Shown piece by piece: positions 1 through 9,429 of a stretch of 64,000 nt of DNA; position 1 is the stretch's first letter; each line of letters starts with the position of its first letter. Origin of the DNA: Bdellovibrio bacteriovorus (GTDB taxonomy: Bacteria > Bdellovibrionota > Bdellovibrionia > Bdellovibrionales > Bdellovibrionaceae); contig NZ_LUKD01000001.1 of the NCBI RefSeq assembly GCF_001592745.1, forward strand, positions 627,384 through 691,383. Direction: 5' to 3'. The notes below the pieces were generated by a model that searched no databases, was not told where the DNA came from, and was given only the letters and a program-made list of their open reading frames with translations. The position numbers and the translations under genes are program-made.

Positions 1-491
1 ACCATGCAGTTATAGCGTGGTTCACGCTCCAGTTCATGGATCAATTCATCGGCATAGTTTGCGAGTTCCGTGTATTCTCGTTCTTTATAGAACTGCAAAA
101 GATACTTCTGCATCACTTCCACGGCGGCAGGACGGAAGTTATCTAAAGAGTCCTTACCCGCAGGATTCACCGCTCTGAACTTCGGAGTTTCGTTCATCGA
201 AATGAAGTAATCGCAAGTCATCGGGATGCCGACTCTTTGAAACGGCTGAACCAAAAGATCCGCAACGGGAGAAATCAGTCGCAGCTTTCGTTCCATCGAG
301 ATCAAAAGTTTGGTGACCTTTCTGCTTTTCCCGTCAGAGAGCCTTTCGTAGTGAGGCGCTCTTTTTTTATTCAACTCCAAGGCTTCATCAATGTGTTCAG
401 TCAAACAGGCGCGCGGTTTGGTACCGGCAGCTAAACTTGCACTTCCTAACATCAAACTTAGAATAAAAATAAGGCCGTGGCTGAAATTCAT
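1..491 (-). CDS. Secreted protein of unknown function (partial, 3' end outside window)
   Basis: An open frame runs from an ATG at 491 down to the left edge without a stop, so only the first ~163 residues are visible. The N-terminus is a clear Sec signal peptide: a hydrophobic stretch at residues ~6-22, then Ala-Ala and a likely cut near residue 22. The mature part is mixed-charge with several Lys/Arg clusters and no motif I recognise. It is divergent from the fibre protein gene at 711, and the 219 bases between them hold no other gene. I infer a periplasmic or exported soluble protein; no function can be assigned. Confidence 0.75.
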   Translation of the reverse strand, partial: MNFSHGLIFILSLMLGSASLAAGTKPRACLTEHIDEALELNKKRAPHYERLSDGKSRKVTKLLISMERKLRLISPVADLLVQPFQRVGIPMTCDYFISMNETPKFRAVNPAGKDSLDNFRPAAVEVMQKYLLQFYKEREYTELANYADELIHELEREPRYNCM

Positions 492-710
492 AGAGAGGTT
501 ATAGCATAGTCCCCTTCGTCCACCCCGTGAGCTCAAGAATCTCTGTAATAAGGGAAGGCTTGTCTAAGCTTTAGACATTCTTACGACCCAGTCATTCTTC
601 CTGCTTTGGTCGAGCTCACGTCCCAAGTTGATACGCTCTATCACCAATACAAGGCGGTTTCACTTAATACTGTTAAGATTTCGACAAATAAAGACCGAAA
701 AGAAGAGAGT

Positions 711-3700
711 ATGAAATACACCGGCACGTTCTTATTCATATTTCTGTTTCTAACGGCGGCGTGGGCAGGGCCCAATTCGCTGACTTATCAAGGGCGTATT
801 CTGCGTGCTGACGGTTCTCCGCTTGAATTTAATAACGTCAGTTTTCAGTTTGAAATCACAAGTCCCGATGGTCTTTGCGTTCTTTACCGCGAACAAGTGA
901 ATGGCATTAACATGACAAATTCTGGTGGCGTGTTTGACGTCGCCATCGGCAGTGGCAGCAAAAGCTTTCCGACCGACGCCTCTTTTAAACTCTTAGATGC
1001 CTTTGTGAACTCAGGCTCCTTAGCCTGTTATGGAAGTTCTAATTACAGCCCAAGTTATGATGATATTCGACGCTTGCGCGTGCAGTTTCATGATGGTTCC
1101 GGTTGGAAAGTCATTTCGCCGGATTCTGAAATCCGCTCGGTCCCTTTTGCGGGCTATTCGTATTCCGCAACAAAGCTAGGTACGAATAGCGCTTCTGACT
1201 TTCTCTTGAAAGCCGGAATTCCTACGTGTGCCTCGGGAACTTTTTTATCGTGGAATGGCTCGGCATTAACATGCTCTGGTGTCGCGGGCGCGAGCGGAGG
1301 AACGGTCACCGATGTGACGTCTGCTAATTCTTACTTAACTATCGTCAATGGGACATCCACTCCCACGCTCACGTTGAATGTTGGAACTGCAGCTAACACC
1401 GTAGCCGCTGGTAATGATCCACGTCTTTCAGATGCGCGTATTCCCACGGGCGCAGCCGGTGGAGATTTAAGTTCCACTTATCCCAATCCCACAGTAGCAA
1501 AAATTCAGGGCGTGGCGGTTTCTACCACCGCTCCTAACAGCGGCGAATATTTAAAATACAACGGAGCTCAATGGCTTCCGGCGGTCATTACTAGTTCCGA
1601 TGTCTCAGGACTGGCTGCGACCTTAAGCGGTTATGTTACGCAATCGTATTTTAGTGCCGCAGTCGCAAGTGCGAACTGTGCTCAGCACCAAACAATGTAT
1701 TGGGAAGCGGCGACAAACAGTTTTAAGTGTCTGGCGATCAACGTCAGTGTTGCAGGTGATGTCAGTGGATCTATTGGTTCAGTCAGCGTAGATAAAATCA
1801 AAGGCGTGGCTCTCGATTTTTCCGTGGCCCCTACTTCAGGACAAACATTGAAGTTTAATGGTACAAGTTGGGCTCCCGCTAACGACAATAACGGTGGCGG
1901 AACTATCACGGCACTGACTGGCGATGTGACGGCGAGCGGCTCAGGTTCGGTGACGGCAACAGTGAATTCTGTCGGCGGCTCGACGGCGGCAAATATTCAT
2001 AGCGCGACTCAAGCCGCTAATGCGGCAACGGACGCGAACACGGCTTCAACGATTGTTAAAAGAGACGCCTCCGGAAACTTTATTGCGAACAATGCAACGC
2101 TAAACCGAGTCGTCTTAAAAGATTCTGGCTCTAACACGGTGACTTTACAGGCACCAACGGCAGTCTCTACGAGCTATGTACTTAAATTTCCGTCAGCGCA
2201 AAGTGGCGCCAATCAATTGCTTTTAAATGACGGGGCAGGAAATCTTTCTTGGACAAACCTTTCTTCTGTGGGCGTGACCAGTGTGGGTGTGACTTCGCCG
2301 ATTGTAAATTCGGGAACGGCATCGGCGCCGACCATCGGAATTCAACAGGCCAATGGTTCGCAAGCGGGTTACCTTTCCAGTGCCGATTGGACAAGCTTCA
2401 ATAGTAAATTGAGCACAACACTCAATTCAGGAAACATCTGGATTGGCAACGGATCGAATGTTGCGACGGCCGTAACACCTGCGGGAGACGTCACGATCTC
2501 AACAACGGGCGCGACTTTGGTGGGAAAAATTCAGGGCACCGGCGTTGTCAGTACAACACCGACAGCGACAAACAATATTTTTAAATACAACGGAACAAAT
2601 TGGGCACCGGGATTTATTGGCGTCGCGGATATTCGCTCTACGGCGGCGGGAAATGTGCAATTCTTCCCTACGACTTGCAGTGCCGCGCAAACTTTGAATT
2701 GGGAATCTGCGACGGATAAATATATTTGTACAAACATTGCTATTGGTGATTCGCAAATCACTTACGCTTCCAAAGCGGCGAAAACATTCTTGGCAGCCCC
2801 TACAGCCGGTGGCGTTCCATCTTTTAGAACGATCGCCTCTTCCGATCTTCCCACGACAGGCGCTGATGGAGCTTATATCAACGGAGGAAACTCTTTTGGT
2901 GCAAATGCGACCCTCGGCGTGAATGATGCCTTTGGGCTAGACATTGAAACTAACAACGTGGCTCGTGTTTCCATCGGCAGCACTGGGAAAGTCGGTGTGA
3001 ATGCTTCAGGCGCCTCATCTCAGCTTCAAGTCCACGGCGCCGCGAGTGTTCAAACTGACTATGCAATTGCGACTTTCCAAGATTCTTCAAACAATGGCTT
3101 AAGCTTCGGTGTCGATACGTCAAATGGTTGGAGCTGGTTGTATTCGCGAACGGCTGGAGTTTCTCCCCGTCCGATCGCTCTTTTTGCTCACAACACAAAT
3201 CAAACACCGGATCTTTTGGTTGATAACGGGCAAGTCGGTGTGGGAACTGGATCTCCGCAAGCTCCTTTGCACGTTGTCGGAAATGCCAATGGCGGCATTC
3301 TTGTTCAAAAAAGTTCCAATGATAATGGTGGCGCCACAATAGTTTTTGCCAAATCTCGTGGGACAAACACGGCGCGCACACCCGCTCAATCGGGCGACCG
3401 CTTGATGGGACTTTATGGATCTGGCGCCTACGATGCGACGAACATTTCTAATAACTCCGCGGCCATTCAATTTCTTGCCGCTGAAAATTTCACAAGTACG
3501 GCGCAAGGGACGAGCATTGATTTTGGAACGACGCCGATTGGCGGCACGGCTCGACAAACACGAATGACCATTCTTCCTTCAGGCCAGATTGCCGTCGGAG
3601 CAATCACGGCTCCCGCCGGTATGCTTTCAAATACGACCATCAACCTTGGGGACTCGGGAACTATTGCGGCGATCAACGGAAATGGGATCGGTCCTGGAGG

Positions 3701-4856
3701 ACTGCAATGGGAAGCTGCGGGTACCGGATATGCGACGACACTTTTTAACTCGACCAATTTAGCAAATGCTCATGGACTCCAACTTTACACCGCTTCAAGC
3801 GATGCTAACGTGAACGTTCTGTACGCTCGCGCCAATGGCAATGCAAGATTTTCTATCAAAGGAAACGGATACGTCGGGGTTAATACTGCCAGCCCTCGAG
3901 AAACAATGGAAATTAATAAAGGACACTTCCTGCACACCGGTGGGGATTTAGTTCATTTCTTCAATAGCTATCATAACGGTACTCAGAGATACGGTGGTTA
4001 TGGTGGGGCTTCGGGTTATGCGGGCGGTATTGGATTCAGTCCGTCGACAGGCACTCTTTATTTAACGACGTCTTCAGCTGCCGGCGCTGCGGATGTCGCT
4101 GTATCTGGCTCCGGCAACCACGTCCAACTTGATAGATTGGGTAACTTAGGAATTGGCGGCGGAGCTCCTAGAAAACTGAGCGTGACCGGTGACGGGGCCT
4201 ACTTTTACAACCCTTCGGGCAATGTCGTGCAAGAGTTCCAAAGTGCAGGAGGATATTTATTCCGTTTGCAATCAAGTCCTGCAGGCTTTGATATTTTCGA
4301 CGCCTCTTCGAATGCCAACAGACTGACAATTCTTAATAACGGAAATGTGGGAATCGGAACTGCGGGTCCCTCTTACAACCTTCACGTTATCGGTAGTGCG
4401 GGCTTAAGCTCAGGAACAGCATGGATCAATGCCTCGGACATCCGATTGAAAGATATTAAAGGCGACTATGAGTACGGATTGAATGAAATTCTGAAACTAC
4501 ACACAGTTCGCTTCAACTATAAAAAAGGAAATCCTTTGGGACTTCCATCTGACCACAGGATGACGGGTTTCATTGCTCAGGAAGTTCAGAAAGTTATTCC
4601 TGATGCGGTAAGAACTCGAGCGGACGGCTATCTTGAATTGAACGTCGATCCGATTCACTGGGCCACAGTCAACGCGGTTCAAGAGCTTTACGGCATTTGC
4701 AAGCAGTCTGAAGAACAAATGAAATCCGTAGATGCCCGTTTGCAACGTCATGATCGTGAGATTGCGTCTTTAAAAGAAGAAAATCGTCTTTTAAAAGAGC
4801 AGCTTGAAAAACAAAGCAAAGATCTTGAAGAGATCAAGAAGAAGTTAGGCCTTTAA
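711..4856 (+). CDS. Surface fibre protein with C-terminal S74 intramolecular chaperone (mosaic adhesive trimer type)
   Basis: This is a 1381-residue exported fibre. I chose the ATG at 711, after a purine-rich AGAAGAGAG, because it begins a typical signal peptide (residues 1-19, cut after Ala-Trp-Ala); an upstream TTG at 606 would bury that peptide. The body is low-complexity, rich in Gly/Ser/Thr/Asn/Ala. Three copies of a unit with the pattern K-I-x-G-V...L-K-Y-N-G-x-x-W-x-P lie near residues 264-292, 362-390 and 605-634. Residues ~1241-1327 form a Peptidase_S74 chaperone domain with the Ser-Asp-x-Arg-Leu-Lys signature; the Ser1242/Lys1247 pair has the spacing of the self-cleaving dyad of phage endosialidase. 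The last ~50 residues are a charged coiled coil. By family knowledge the S74 part drives trimer folding and is then cut off. A prey-binding or surface-adhesion role is inferred. Confidence 0.85.
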   Translation: MKYTGTFLFIFLFLTAAWAGPNSLTYQGRILRADGSPLEFNNVSFQFEITSPDGLCVLYREQVNGINMTNSGGVFDVAIGSGSKSFPTDASFKLLDAFVNSGSLACYGSSNYSPSYDDIRRLRVQFHDGSGWKVISPDSEIRSVPFAGYSYSATKLGTNSASDFLLKAGIPTCASGTFLSWNGSALTCSGVAGASGGTVTDVTSANSYLTIVNGTSTPTLTLNVGTAANTVAAGNDPRLSDARIPTGAAGGDLSSTYPNPTVAKIQGVAVSTTAPNSGEYLKYNGAQWLPAVITSSDVSGLAATLSGYVTQSYFSAAVASANCAQHQTMYWEAATNSFKCLAINVSVAGDVSGSIGSVSVDKIKGVALDFSVAPTSGQTLKFNGTSWAPANDNNGGGTITALTGDVTASGSGSVTATVNSVGGSTAANIHSATQAANAATDANTASTIVKRDASGNFIANNATLNRVVLKDSGSNTVTLQAPTAVSTSYVLKFPSAQSGANQLLLNDGAGNLSWTNLSSVGVTSVGVTSPIVNSGTASAPTIGIQQANGSQAGYLSSADWTSFNSKLSTTLNSGNIWIGNGSNVATAVTPAGDVTISTTGATLVGKIQGTGVVSTTPTATNNIFKYNGTNWAPGFIGVADIRSTAAGNVQFFPTTCSAAQTLNWESATDKYICTNIAIGDSQITYASKAAKTFLAAPTAGGVPSFRTIASSDLPTTGADGAYINGGNSFGANATLGVNDAFGLDIETNNVARVSIGSTGKVGVNASGASSQLQVHGAASVQTDYAIATFQDSSNNGLSFGVDTSNGWSWLYSRTAGVSPRPIALFAHNTNQTPDLLVDNGQVGVGTGSPQAPLHVVGNANGGILVQKSSNDNGGATIVFAKSRGTNTARTPAQSGDRLMGLYGSGAYDATNISNNSAAIQFLAAENFTSTAQGTSIDFGTTPIGGTARQTRMTILPSGQIAVGAITAPAGMLSNTTINLGDSGTIAAINGNGIGPGGLQWEAAGTGYATTLFNSTNLANAHGLQLYTASSDANVNVLYARANGNARFSIKGNGYVGVNTASPRETMEINKGHFLHTGGDLVHFFNSYHNGTQRYGGYGGASGYAGGIGFSPSTGTLYLTTSSAAGAADVAVSGSGNHVQLDRLGNLGIGGGAPRKLSVTGDGAYFYNPSGNVVQEFQSAGGYLFRLQSSPAGFDIFDASSNANRLTILNNGNVGIGTAGPSYNLHVIGSAGLSSGTAWINASDIRLKDIKGDYEYGLNEILKLHTVRFNYKKGNPLGLPSDHRMTGFIAQEVQKVIPDAVRTRADGYLELNVDPIHWATVNAVQELYGICKQSEEQMKSVDARLQRHDREIASLKEENRLLKEQLEKQSKDLEEIKKKLGL

Positions 4857-4870
4857 AGCCTAATCTTCTT
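4839..4870. terminator. Hairpin shared by two convergent gene ends
   Basis: A 12-bp stem (4839-4850 with 4858-4870, one bulged base) surrounds the stop codon of the fibre gene and reaches into the last codons of the opposing regulator gene, whose stop is only three bases away. T-rich sequence follows on the plus side, but there is no perfect T-run, so termination in both directions is plausible rather than certain. Confidence 0.4.
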
Positions 4871-5606
4871 TACCCTCTTTCTTTTTAATAGCACCCATAT
4901 ACGAATACTGCCAAGGGCGGAAGGATAACAAGACACCCGTGTCTTGCACGGGCACGTTGTGCTCCCCTTCAAAGCGTGACTCCTCTTGCATCTCTAACAA
5001 AATGCGCTCGAGTTTTGCTTTGTACTTGGCCAGCGCCGGAGGACTGATTTTTAGAAACGAAAAGCGAATGTAGTCTTCGGGTCTAAAATCGTAACTCAAA
5101 TAGCTGGTCTTTGTTTGATCGAACAAGGCTTTACCTACAGGTCCATCGCGACGAAAACGCAAAAAGCCTTGGCGCTTGAACTTTACTTTGTCGCGAGGAT
5201 GAAGCTCGATCAAATTCAATCGGTCTAATTGGAAAAGATATTTTTTCGATTCAGAACTGGCGATCTGATAGTCGCGCTCAATCTTCTGTGGAGTCTTTCC
5301 CTCTTGTAACATCATGAAGTAATGCAGAAGGCGCGCATTTTCCGCGAGGGCCTTTTCTTGTTCGTCGGAAAGCGTGACCGCTTGATTGGCCTCTTCCAGA
5401 TTTGCGGATTTCACGACTTCAGAAAAACTGATATCGGCCACGCGACAGATTTCTTCCAGGCGTTCAAGACTTAAACTCTTGTTGGAAAGAATGCGCTTTA
5501 CGCTGGATTCGCTTAAACCCAAGGGTTTCGCCAAGTCACGATATAGAACATTCTTCGCTTTTAAAGCGCGTTTGAGTGAGTTTAAAAACTGGTCAATTTG
5601 CGACAT
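4860..5606 (-). CDS. XRE/Cro-type helix-turn-helix regulator
   Basis: A 248-residue protein from the ATG at 5606, which is preceded by a G-run; a TTG four codons upstream is the only alternative. Residues ~15-60 form a Cro/C1-type helix-turn-helix (Leu-Ala-x-x-Leu-Gly-Leu-Ser-Glu-Ser-Ser-Val and the following helices), so it should bind DNA as a dimer. The remaining ~180 residues are charged, mostly helical, with no ligand domain I can name. It is divergent from the small ORF and exporter operon starting at 5713, so the shared 106-base gap may be its operator. Control of the exporter is inferred from position only. Confidence 0.75.
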   Translation of the reverse strand: MSQIDQFLNSLKRALKAKNVLYRDLAKPLGLSESSVKRILSNKSLSLERLEEICRVADISFSEVVKSANLEEANQAVTLSDEQEKALAENARLLHYFMMLQEGKTPQKIERDYQIASSESKKYLFQLDRLNLIELHPRDKVKFKRQGFLRFRRDGPVGKALFDQTKTSYLSYDFRPEDYIRFSFLKISPPALAKYKAKLERILLEMQEESRFEGEHNVPVQDTGVLLSFRPWQYSYMGAIKKKEGKED

Positions 5607-5712
5607 CTCAACCCCCAAAACTGAGGGTAGCGTATTTTAATACTCTAAGCAAGGGTATTGAATAATAGGACCAACCTGCCGATCCTAGAGACAAGGCACT
5701 GTAGGAGGTTTT

Positions 5713-5853
5713 ATGGCCATCTTGAAGTTTCTAGTAGACCGTTTATTCCAGTCTCGCCCTTTCTTTTATGGCTGGGAACAAAGAGCATACGAACGACGCC
5801 AAGAGCAATATCGAGGGGAAACCCAAAACTCTTGCAGAGTCCGCTGGGATTAA
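5713..5853 (+). CDS. 46-residue small ORF upstream of the ABC exporter
   Basis: The ATG at 5713 follows a near-perfect ribosome binding site (AGGAGG, 6-base spacing), better than that of the exporter gene itself. The frame runs 46 codons to a TAA at 5851-5853 and ends 14 bases before the exporter ATG. The peptide starts with a short hydrophobic segment (Met-Ala-Ile-Leu-Lys-Phe-Leu-Val) and then becomes aromatic and strongly basic, with Arg-Arg-Gln-Glu-Gln and Cys-Arg-Val-Arg-Trp near the end. It may be a small protein encoded in the operon or a leader peptide whose translation is coupled to the exporter. No family is recognised. Confidence 0.55.
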   Translation: MAILKFLVDRLFQSRPFFYGWEQRAYERRQEQYRGETQNSCRVRWD

Positions 5854-5867
5854 CTAAAGTTCCGACG

Positions 5868-7625
5868 ATGCAATCTGCGACAGAGAACTCCTCTTTATTT
5901 AATCGTCCTCTTTGGTTCTACATTAAAAACAATCCCCGAGCCTTCAGCTTGGGGATGCTTTTTTTGTTGATCACCAATGCCCTGGACGGAATTTATCCGT
6001 TGATTATGAAAACGGCAATTGATCAGATCGAAACAAAAGTTCCGCTCGATGACATCGGTAAAACATGCGCGATGTTTTTCGCGATCATGGCAGGTTTAGC
6101 TGTCAGTCGTTATGGCTGGCGCGCGTACTTCGGAAAGTTTCACACTTTCGCAGCCGAACATATTCGTCAAAAACTTTTCCGCCACGTCACCTCGTTAGGA
6201 CCTAACTTCTTCCACAAAAACCAAGTGGGCGAATTGATGAGTCTTCTTACAAATGACGTTCAATCTTTCCGCCAAGCCATCGGCCCGGGACTTTTAATTC
6301 TCGCAGACGGCATTATCATTATCGGCGTGGTGCTGCCGATCATGATTTCTTTGAACTGGGAATGGACTTGGAAAACCCTGGTGTTCTTGCCGATCGTTCC
6401 CTTTTTAATTTGGCGAGTGATGCGCCTAATTCATTCAAACTACAAAACTCAACAAGACCGTTTCTCTGAGCTGACTGGTGTTGCGCAAGAAACCGTGGGC
6501 GGCATCCGCGTTATCAAAAGTTTTGCTCAGGAAGACAATCGTACAACGCTTTTCAATAGCGTCAGCTCCGCTTTTGAAAAAGCCTGTAACAAAGTCGCAC
6601 GCATTGATGCGTTCTTTATTCCTGTGATGGAGTTCGGTGTCACCTCGGGCAGCGTGATTCTGCTTTTTGTCGCTCGCGATGATATTTATTCTGGCGCCGT
6701 TACTATTGGCACCTTCGTCGCTTTTCATCGTTACATCCAAAAGATGGTTTGGCCTATGACAGCATTGGGCATGGGCTTTTCTTACTTCCAAAAAGGTTAT
6801 GCCTCTTTTGATCGTATTAAAGAGGTTCTGCAAACAGAGACTGATATTCCCGATCTGGGAAAGCACGAGCTGACTTCGTTCCAAACCTTAGAATTCAAAA
6901 ACGTGTCTTATAAGCATAAAGGCAGCTCGGTCTACGTTCTTAAAAATGTGTCTTTCACTTTGAACGCCGGTGAATCCTTGGGCATCATGGGGCCTGTTGG
7001 TGCCGGTAAAACTACAATACTGAATCTGCTTTCGCGCATGTATCCGCTGGAAGAAGGTCAGATATTGATCAACGGGCACCCTATCGAGAACATCACCCAG
7101 GAATCGTTAAGAAGAACTTTCCTCCTGGTCCCGCAAGAGGCTTTCTTATTTAGCGAAAGCATTTCTGACAATGTCAGCTTCGGCCTCAAAGCTCGGGCCG
7201 CCGACGAAGACATCGTTCGTATGACTGAAGTTGTCGATTTAACGACTGAAATTGAATCACTTCCGCATAAATTTGAATCCCAACTGGGCGAACGCGGCGT
7301 GAATCTTTCAGGCGGACAAAAGCAGCGTCTGACTATCGCGCGTGGATTGATCATGAAAACGCCAGTTCTTGTGCTCGACGATTCATTAAGCGCGGTTGAT
7401 ACGCAGACAGAAAAAGCCATCGAGGCGGAATTAAGCAAAAGTCACTCAACGATGAGTCGTATTATTGTGGCTCACCGTCTTTCATCTTTAAAAGCCGTGA
7501 ATAAACTTTTGATCTTAAAAGACGGACAAGTCGAAGCTTTGGGTCCTTATAATGAGGTTTTAGAAAAAAGTCCGACATTTCAAAAAATTGTGCAGATTCA
7601 AGGAAAGGGGGATCATCATGAGTGA
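5868..7625 (+). CDS. ABC exporter half-transporter, degenerate-site subunit (MdlA-like)
   Basis: 585 residues from the ATG at 5868. The first ~330 residues form a six-helix exporter domain and the rest is the ATPase domain, with Walker A (Gly-Pro-Val-Gly-Ala-Gly-Lys-Thr-Thr), a perfect LSGGQ signature and a Walker B ending Leu-Asp-Asp-Ser. The usual catalytic Glu is therefore Asp. This is the hallmark of the subunit that forms the non-hydrolysing site in heterodimeric exporters such as MdlAB, BmrCD and TM287/288. It overlaps its partner gene by 8 bases, so the two are almost certainly made as one complex in the inner membrane. Substrate unknown; lipids or drugs are usual for the family. An in-frame extension back to 5658 exists but lacks homology-like sequence and overlaps the small ORF. 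Confidence 0.88.
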   Translation: MQSATENSSLFNRPLWFYIKNNPRAFSLGMLFLLITNALDGIYPLIMKTAIDQIETKVPLDDIGKTCAMFFAIMAGLAVSRYGWRAYFGKFHTFAAEHIRQKLFRHVTSLGPNFFHKNQVGELMSLLTNDVQSFRQAIGPGLLILADGIIIIGVVLPIMISLNWEWTWKTLVFLPIVPFLIWRVMRLIHSNYKTQQDRFSELTGVAQETVGGIRVIKSFAQEDNRTTLFNSVSSAFEKACNKVARIDAFFIPVMEFGVTSGSVILLFVARDDIYSGAVTIGTFVAFHRYIQKMVWPMTALGMGFSYFQKGYASFDRIKEVLQTETDIPDLGKHELTSFQTLEFKNVSYKHKGSSVYVLKNVSFTLNAGESLGIMGPVGAGKTTILNLLSRMYPLEEGQILINGHPIENITQESLRRTFLLVPQEAFLFSESISDNVSFGLKARAADEDIVRMTEVVDLTTEIESLPHKFESQLGERGVNLSGGQKQRLTIARGLIMKTPVLVLDDSLSAVDTQTEKAIEAELSKSHSTMSRIIVAHRLSSLKAVNKLLILKDGQVEALGPYNEVLEKSPTFQKIVQIQGKGDHHE

Positions 7626-9429
7626 AAATTTCATGCATGAAGATCTAGTCAAAACTAAGATCACCTACCCCGAATTATTCCGTCGCCTGTGGCCTTACGC
7701 ACGCAAGGAAAAGCTTTTGCTATTTTCAGCCATCGCCGCTGTCGCCGGTGGCGCGGCCGTCGCTCGTATGATCCCATTCCTAGTGGGATATGCGATCGAT
7801 CACGGTGTGAAAGAAAAAGACTATAGCGTTTTTATTAATGTCGCTTATGCGTATTTGGCTTTAGAAATCTGCCGTTCGATCTTTTCTTTCGGAAACGTGT
7901 ACCTGTTTCAGCGATTCGGAAACCGCATGCTTTTTCACTTGCGTGAAGATCTGATGTCGCACGTCCAGCGCCTGCCTCTGCAGTTCTTTAATAAAACCCC
8001 GACAGGACGAATAGTGACTCGCCTGACAAATGATGTGATGTCTTTAGGGGAACTTTTTTCTGAAGGCGTTATTGCGGTCTTTACTCAAAGCGTGGTTATC
8101 GTTTCTGTCGTGGTGGCCCTGTCTTTGATTTCTTGGAAACTCACTTTGGTTTCTTTGATCTTAGCTCCGTTTTTTATTGGCGCTTCGATCTACTTGAGCA
8201 ATCGCATTCGCGAGATCTTACGCGAACAAAAGAAGAAACTTTCTTTGATCAATGCTTTCTTAGCGGAAAATCTGAACGGCATTAAAGTCGTTCAGTTGTA
8301 CAATCGTGTCACCCGCAATCGGGAGCTGTTCGGAGCACTCTCCACCGATTATCGTGATACAAACATGCGTTCGATCCGTGCGTATGCGCTGATGCAGCCG
8401 ATTATGAACCTGTTTAATGCCACGACAATCACTTCAGCATTGTACTTCGGTGGTTTATTAAGTGCGCAAAATTCAATCGCGATTGGCTCTTTGGTGGCTT
8501 TCTTGATGAACATTCAGGACTTCATCCCACCTCTGCGCGAAATCTTAGAAAAGTATCAACAGTTTCAAAACTCTTTAACCAGTGCTGAGCGTATATTCAC
8601 GCTCATGGACGAAAAGAAAGAGTTTGAACTAGAGAACCTTCACAGTCCCCAAGTCGTTCAAGGCGATATTGAAATTCGCGATCTGACATTTCAATACGAG
8701 CCCGAGCTTCCTGCGGTATTAAAGAACATCTCTTTACATATCAAAGCCGGTGAATCGATAGCTCTCGTGGGAAGAACTGGAAGCGGAAAGTCCACTTTCA
8801 TCTCTTTACTTCAGCGCTTTTACGATGCTCCGGAAAAGTCGATTTATGTCGATGGCGTCGCTTTAGAACGTATTGCCCGTCATGAAATCCGTCATCACGT
8901 GGGCGTCGTGCAACAGGATAACTTTATTTTCCGTGGCACGATTCGCGACAATATCGGACTCGGCGACCCAAAGGTCACGGACGAACAGATTCAAAGAGCC
9001 TGTGAAAAAACGGGATATATGTCGTTGCTTCTGCGCACAGGACGCGATCTTTCAAGTACCGTCGATGAACGCGGCGCCAATCTTTCTGTCGGCGAAAGAC
9101 AGCTTATTGCCTTCGCTAGGATTCTGGCATTCAACCCCGATATTCTTATCTTGGATGAAGCGACAGCAAATATTGATTCTGAAAGTGAGCACATCATTCA
9201 GGAGGCGACAAAAGAAATCACCAAAGGCCGTACTAGCATTATCATAGCTCACCGTCTTTCAACGATTGAGCAGTGCGATCGCATTGTTGTTTTAAATCAG
9301 GGTGAAGTGGCCGAGGTGGGCTCTCACGCAGAATTGATGAAAGCCCAAGGACTGTATTATCAGTTTGCTTCTTTAGGTTTGAAATCCACTTTGATGGATG
9401 CATCCGCTGCTGGCACGGCGGAACCATAG
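7618..9429 (+). CDS. ABC exporter half-transporter, catalytic partner (MdlB-like)
   Basis: 603 residues; the ATG at 7618 lies inside the end of the previous gene behind an AAGGGGG ribosome site. An N-terminal exporter domain (~residues 30-330) is followed by an ATPase domain with Walker A (Gly-Arg-Thr-Gly-Ser-Gly-Lys-Ser-Thr), a Walker B with intact catalytic Glu (Leu-Asp-Glu-Ala-Thr) and a signature reading LSVGE instead of LSGGQ. This is exactly complementary to the upstream subunit: its Walker motifs pair with the partner's canonical signature to make the active site, while its altered signature belongs to the degenerate one. The last 70 bases overlap the opposing vWA lipoprotein gene. Confidence 0.88.
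   Translation: MSENFMHEDLVKTKITYPELFRRLWPYARKEKLLLFSAIAAVAGGAAVARMIPFLVGYAIDHGVKEKDYSVFINVAYAYLALEICRSIFSFGNVYLFQRFGNRMLFHLREDLMSHVQRLPLQFFNKTPTGRIVTRLTNDVMSLGELFSEGVIAVFTQSVVIVSVVVALSLISWKLTLVSLILAPFFIGASIYLSNRIREILREQKKKLSLINAFLAENLNGIKVVQLYNRVTRNRELFGALSTDYRDTNMRSIRAYALMQPIMNLFNATTITSALYFGGLLSAQNSIAIGSLVAFLMNIQDFIPPLREILEKYQQFQNSLTSAERIFTLMDEKKEFELENLHSPQVVQGDIEIRDLTFQYEPELPAVLKNISLHIKAGESIALVGRTGSGKSTFISLLQRFYDAPEKSIYVDGVALERIARHEIRHHVGVVQQDNFIFRGTIRDNIGLGDPKVTDEQIQRACEKTGYMSLLLRTGRDLSSTVDERGANLSVGERQLIAFARILAFNPDILILDEATANIDSESEHIIQEATKEITKGRTSIIIAHRLSTIEQCDRIVVLNQGEVAEVGSHAELMKAQGLYYQFASLGLKSTLMDASAAGTAEP

Noticed and set aside
2499..3757. Overlapping minus-strand frames of 76-145 codons opposite the fibre gene
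   Set aside because: Low-complexity plus-strand coding creates them; they are Arg/His-rich without start signals.
5607..5712. Operator for the XRE regulator from the two AGGGTA repeats and the TATTTTAATA palindrome
   Set aside because: Too short and AT-rich to separate from chance; noted only as the likely place for such a site.
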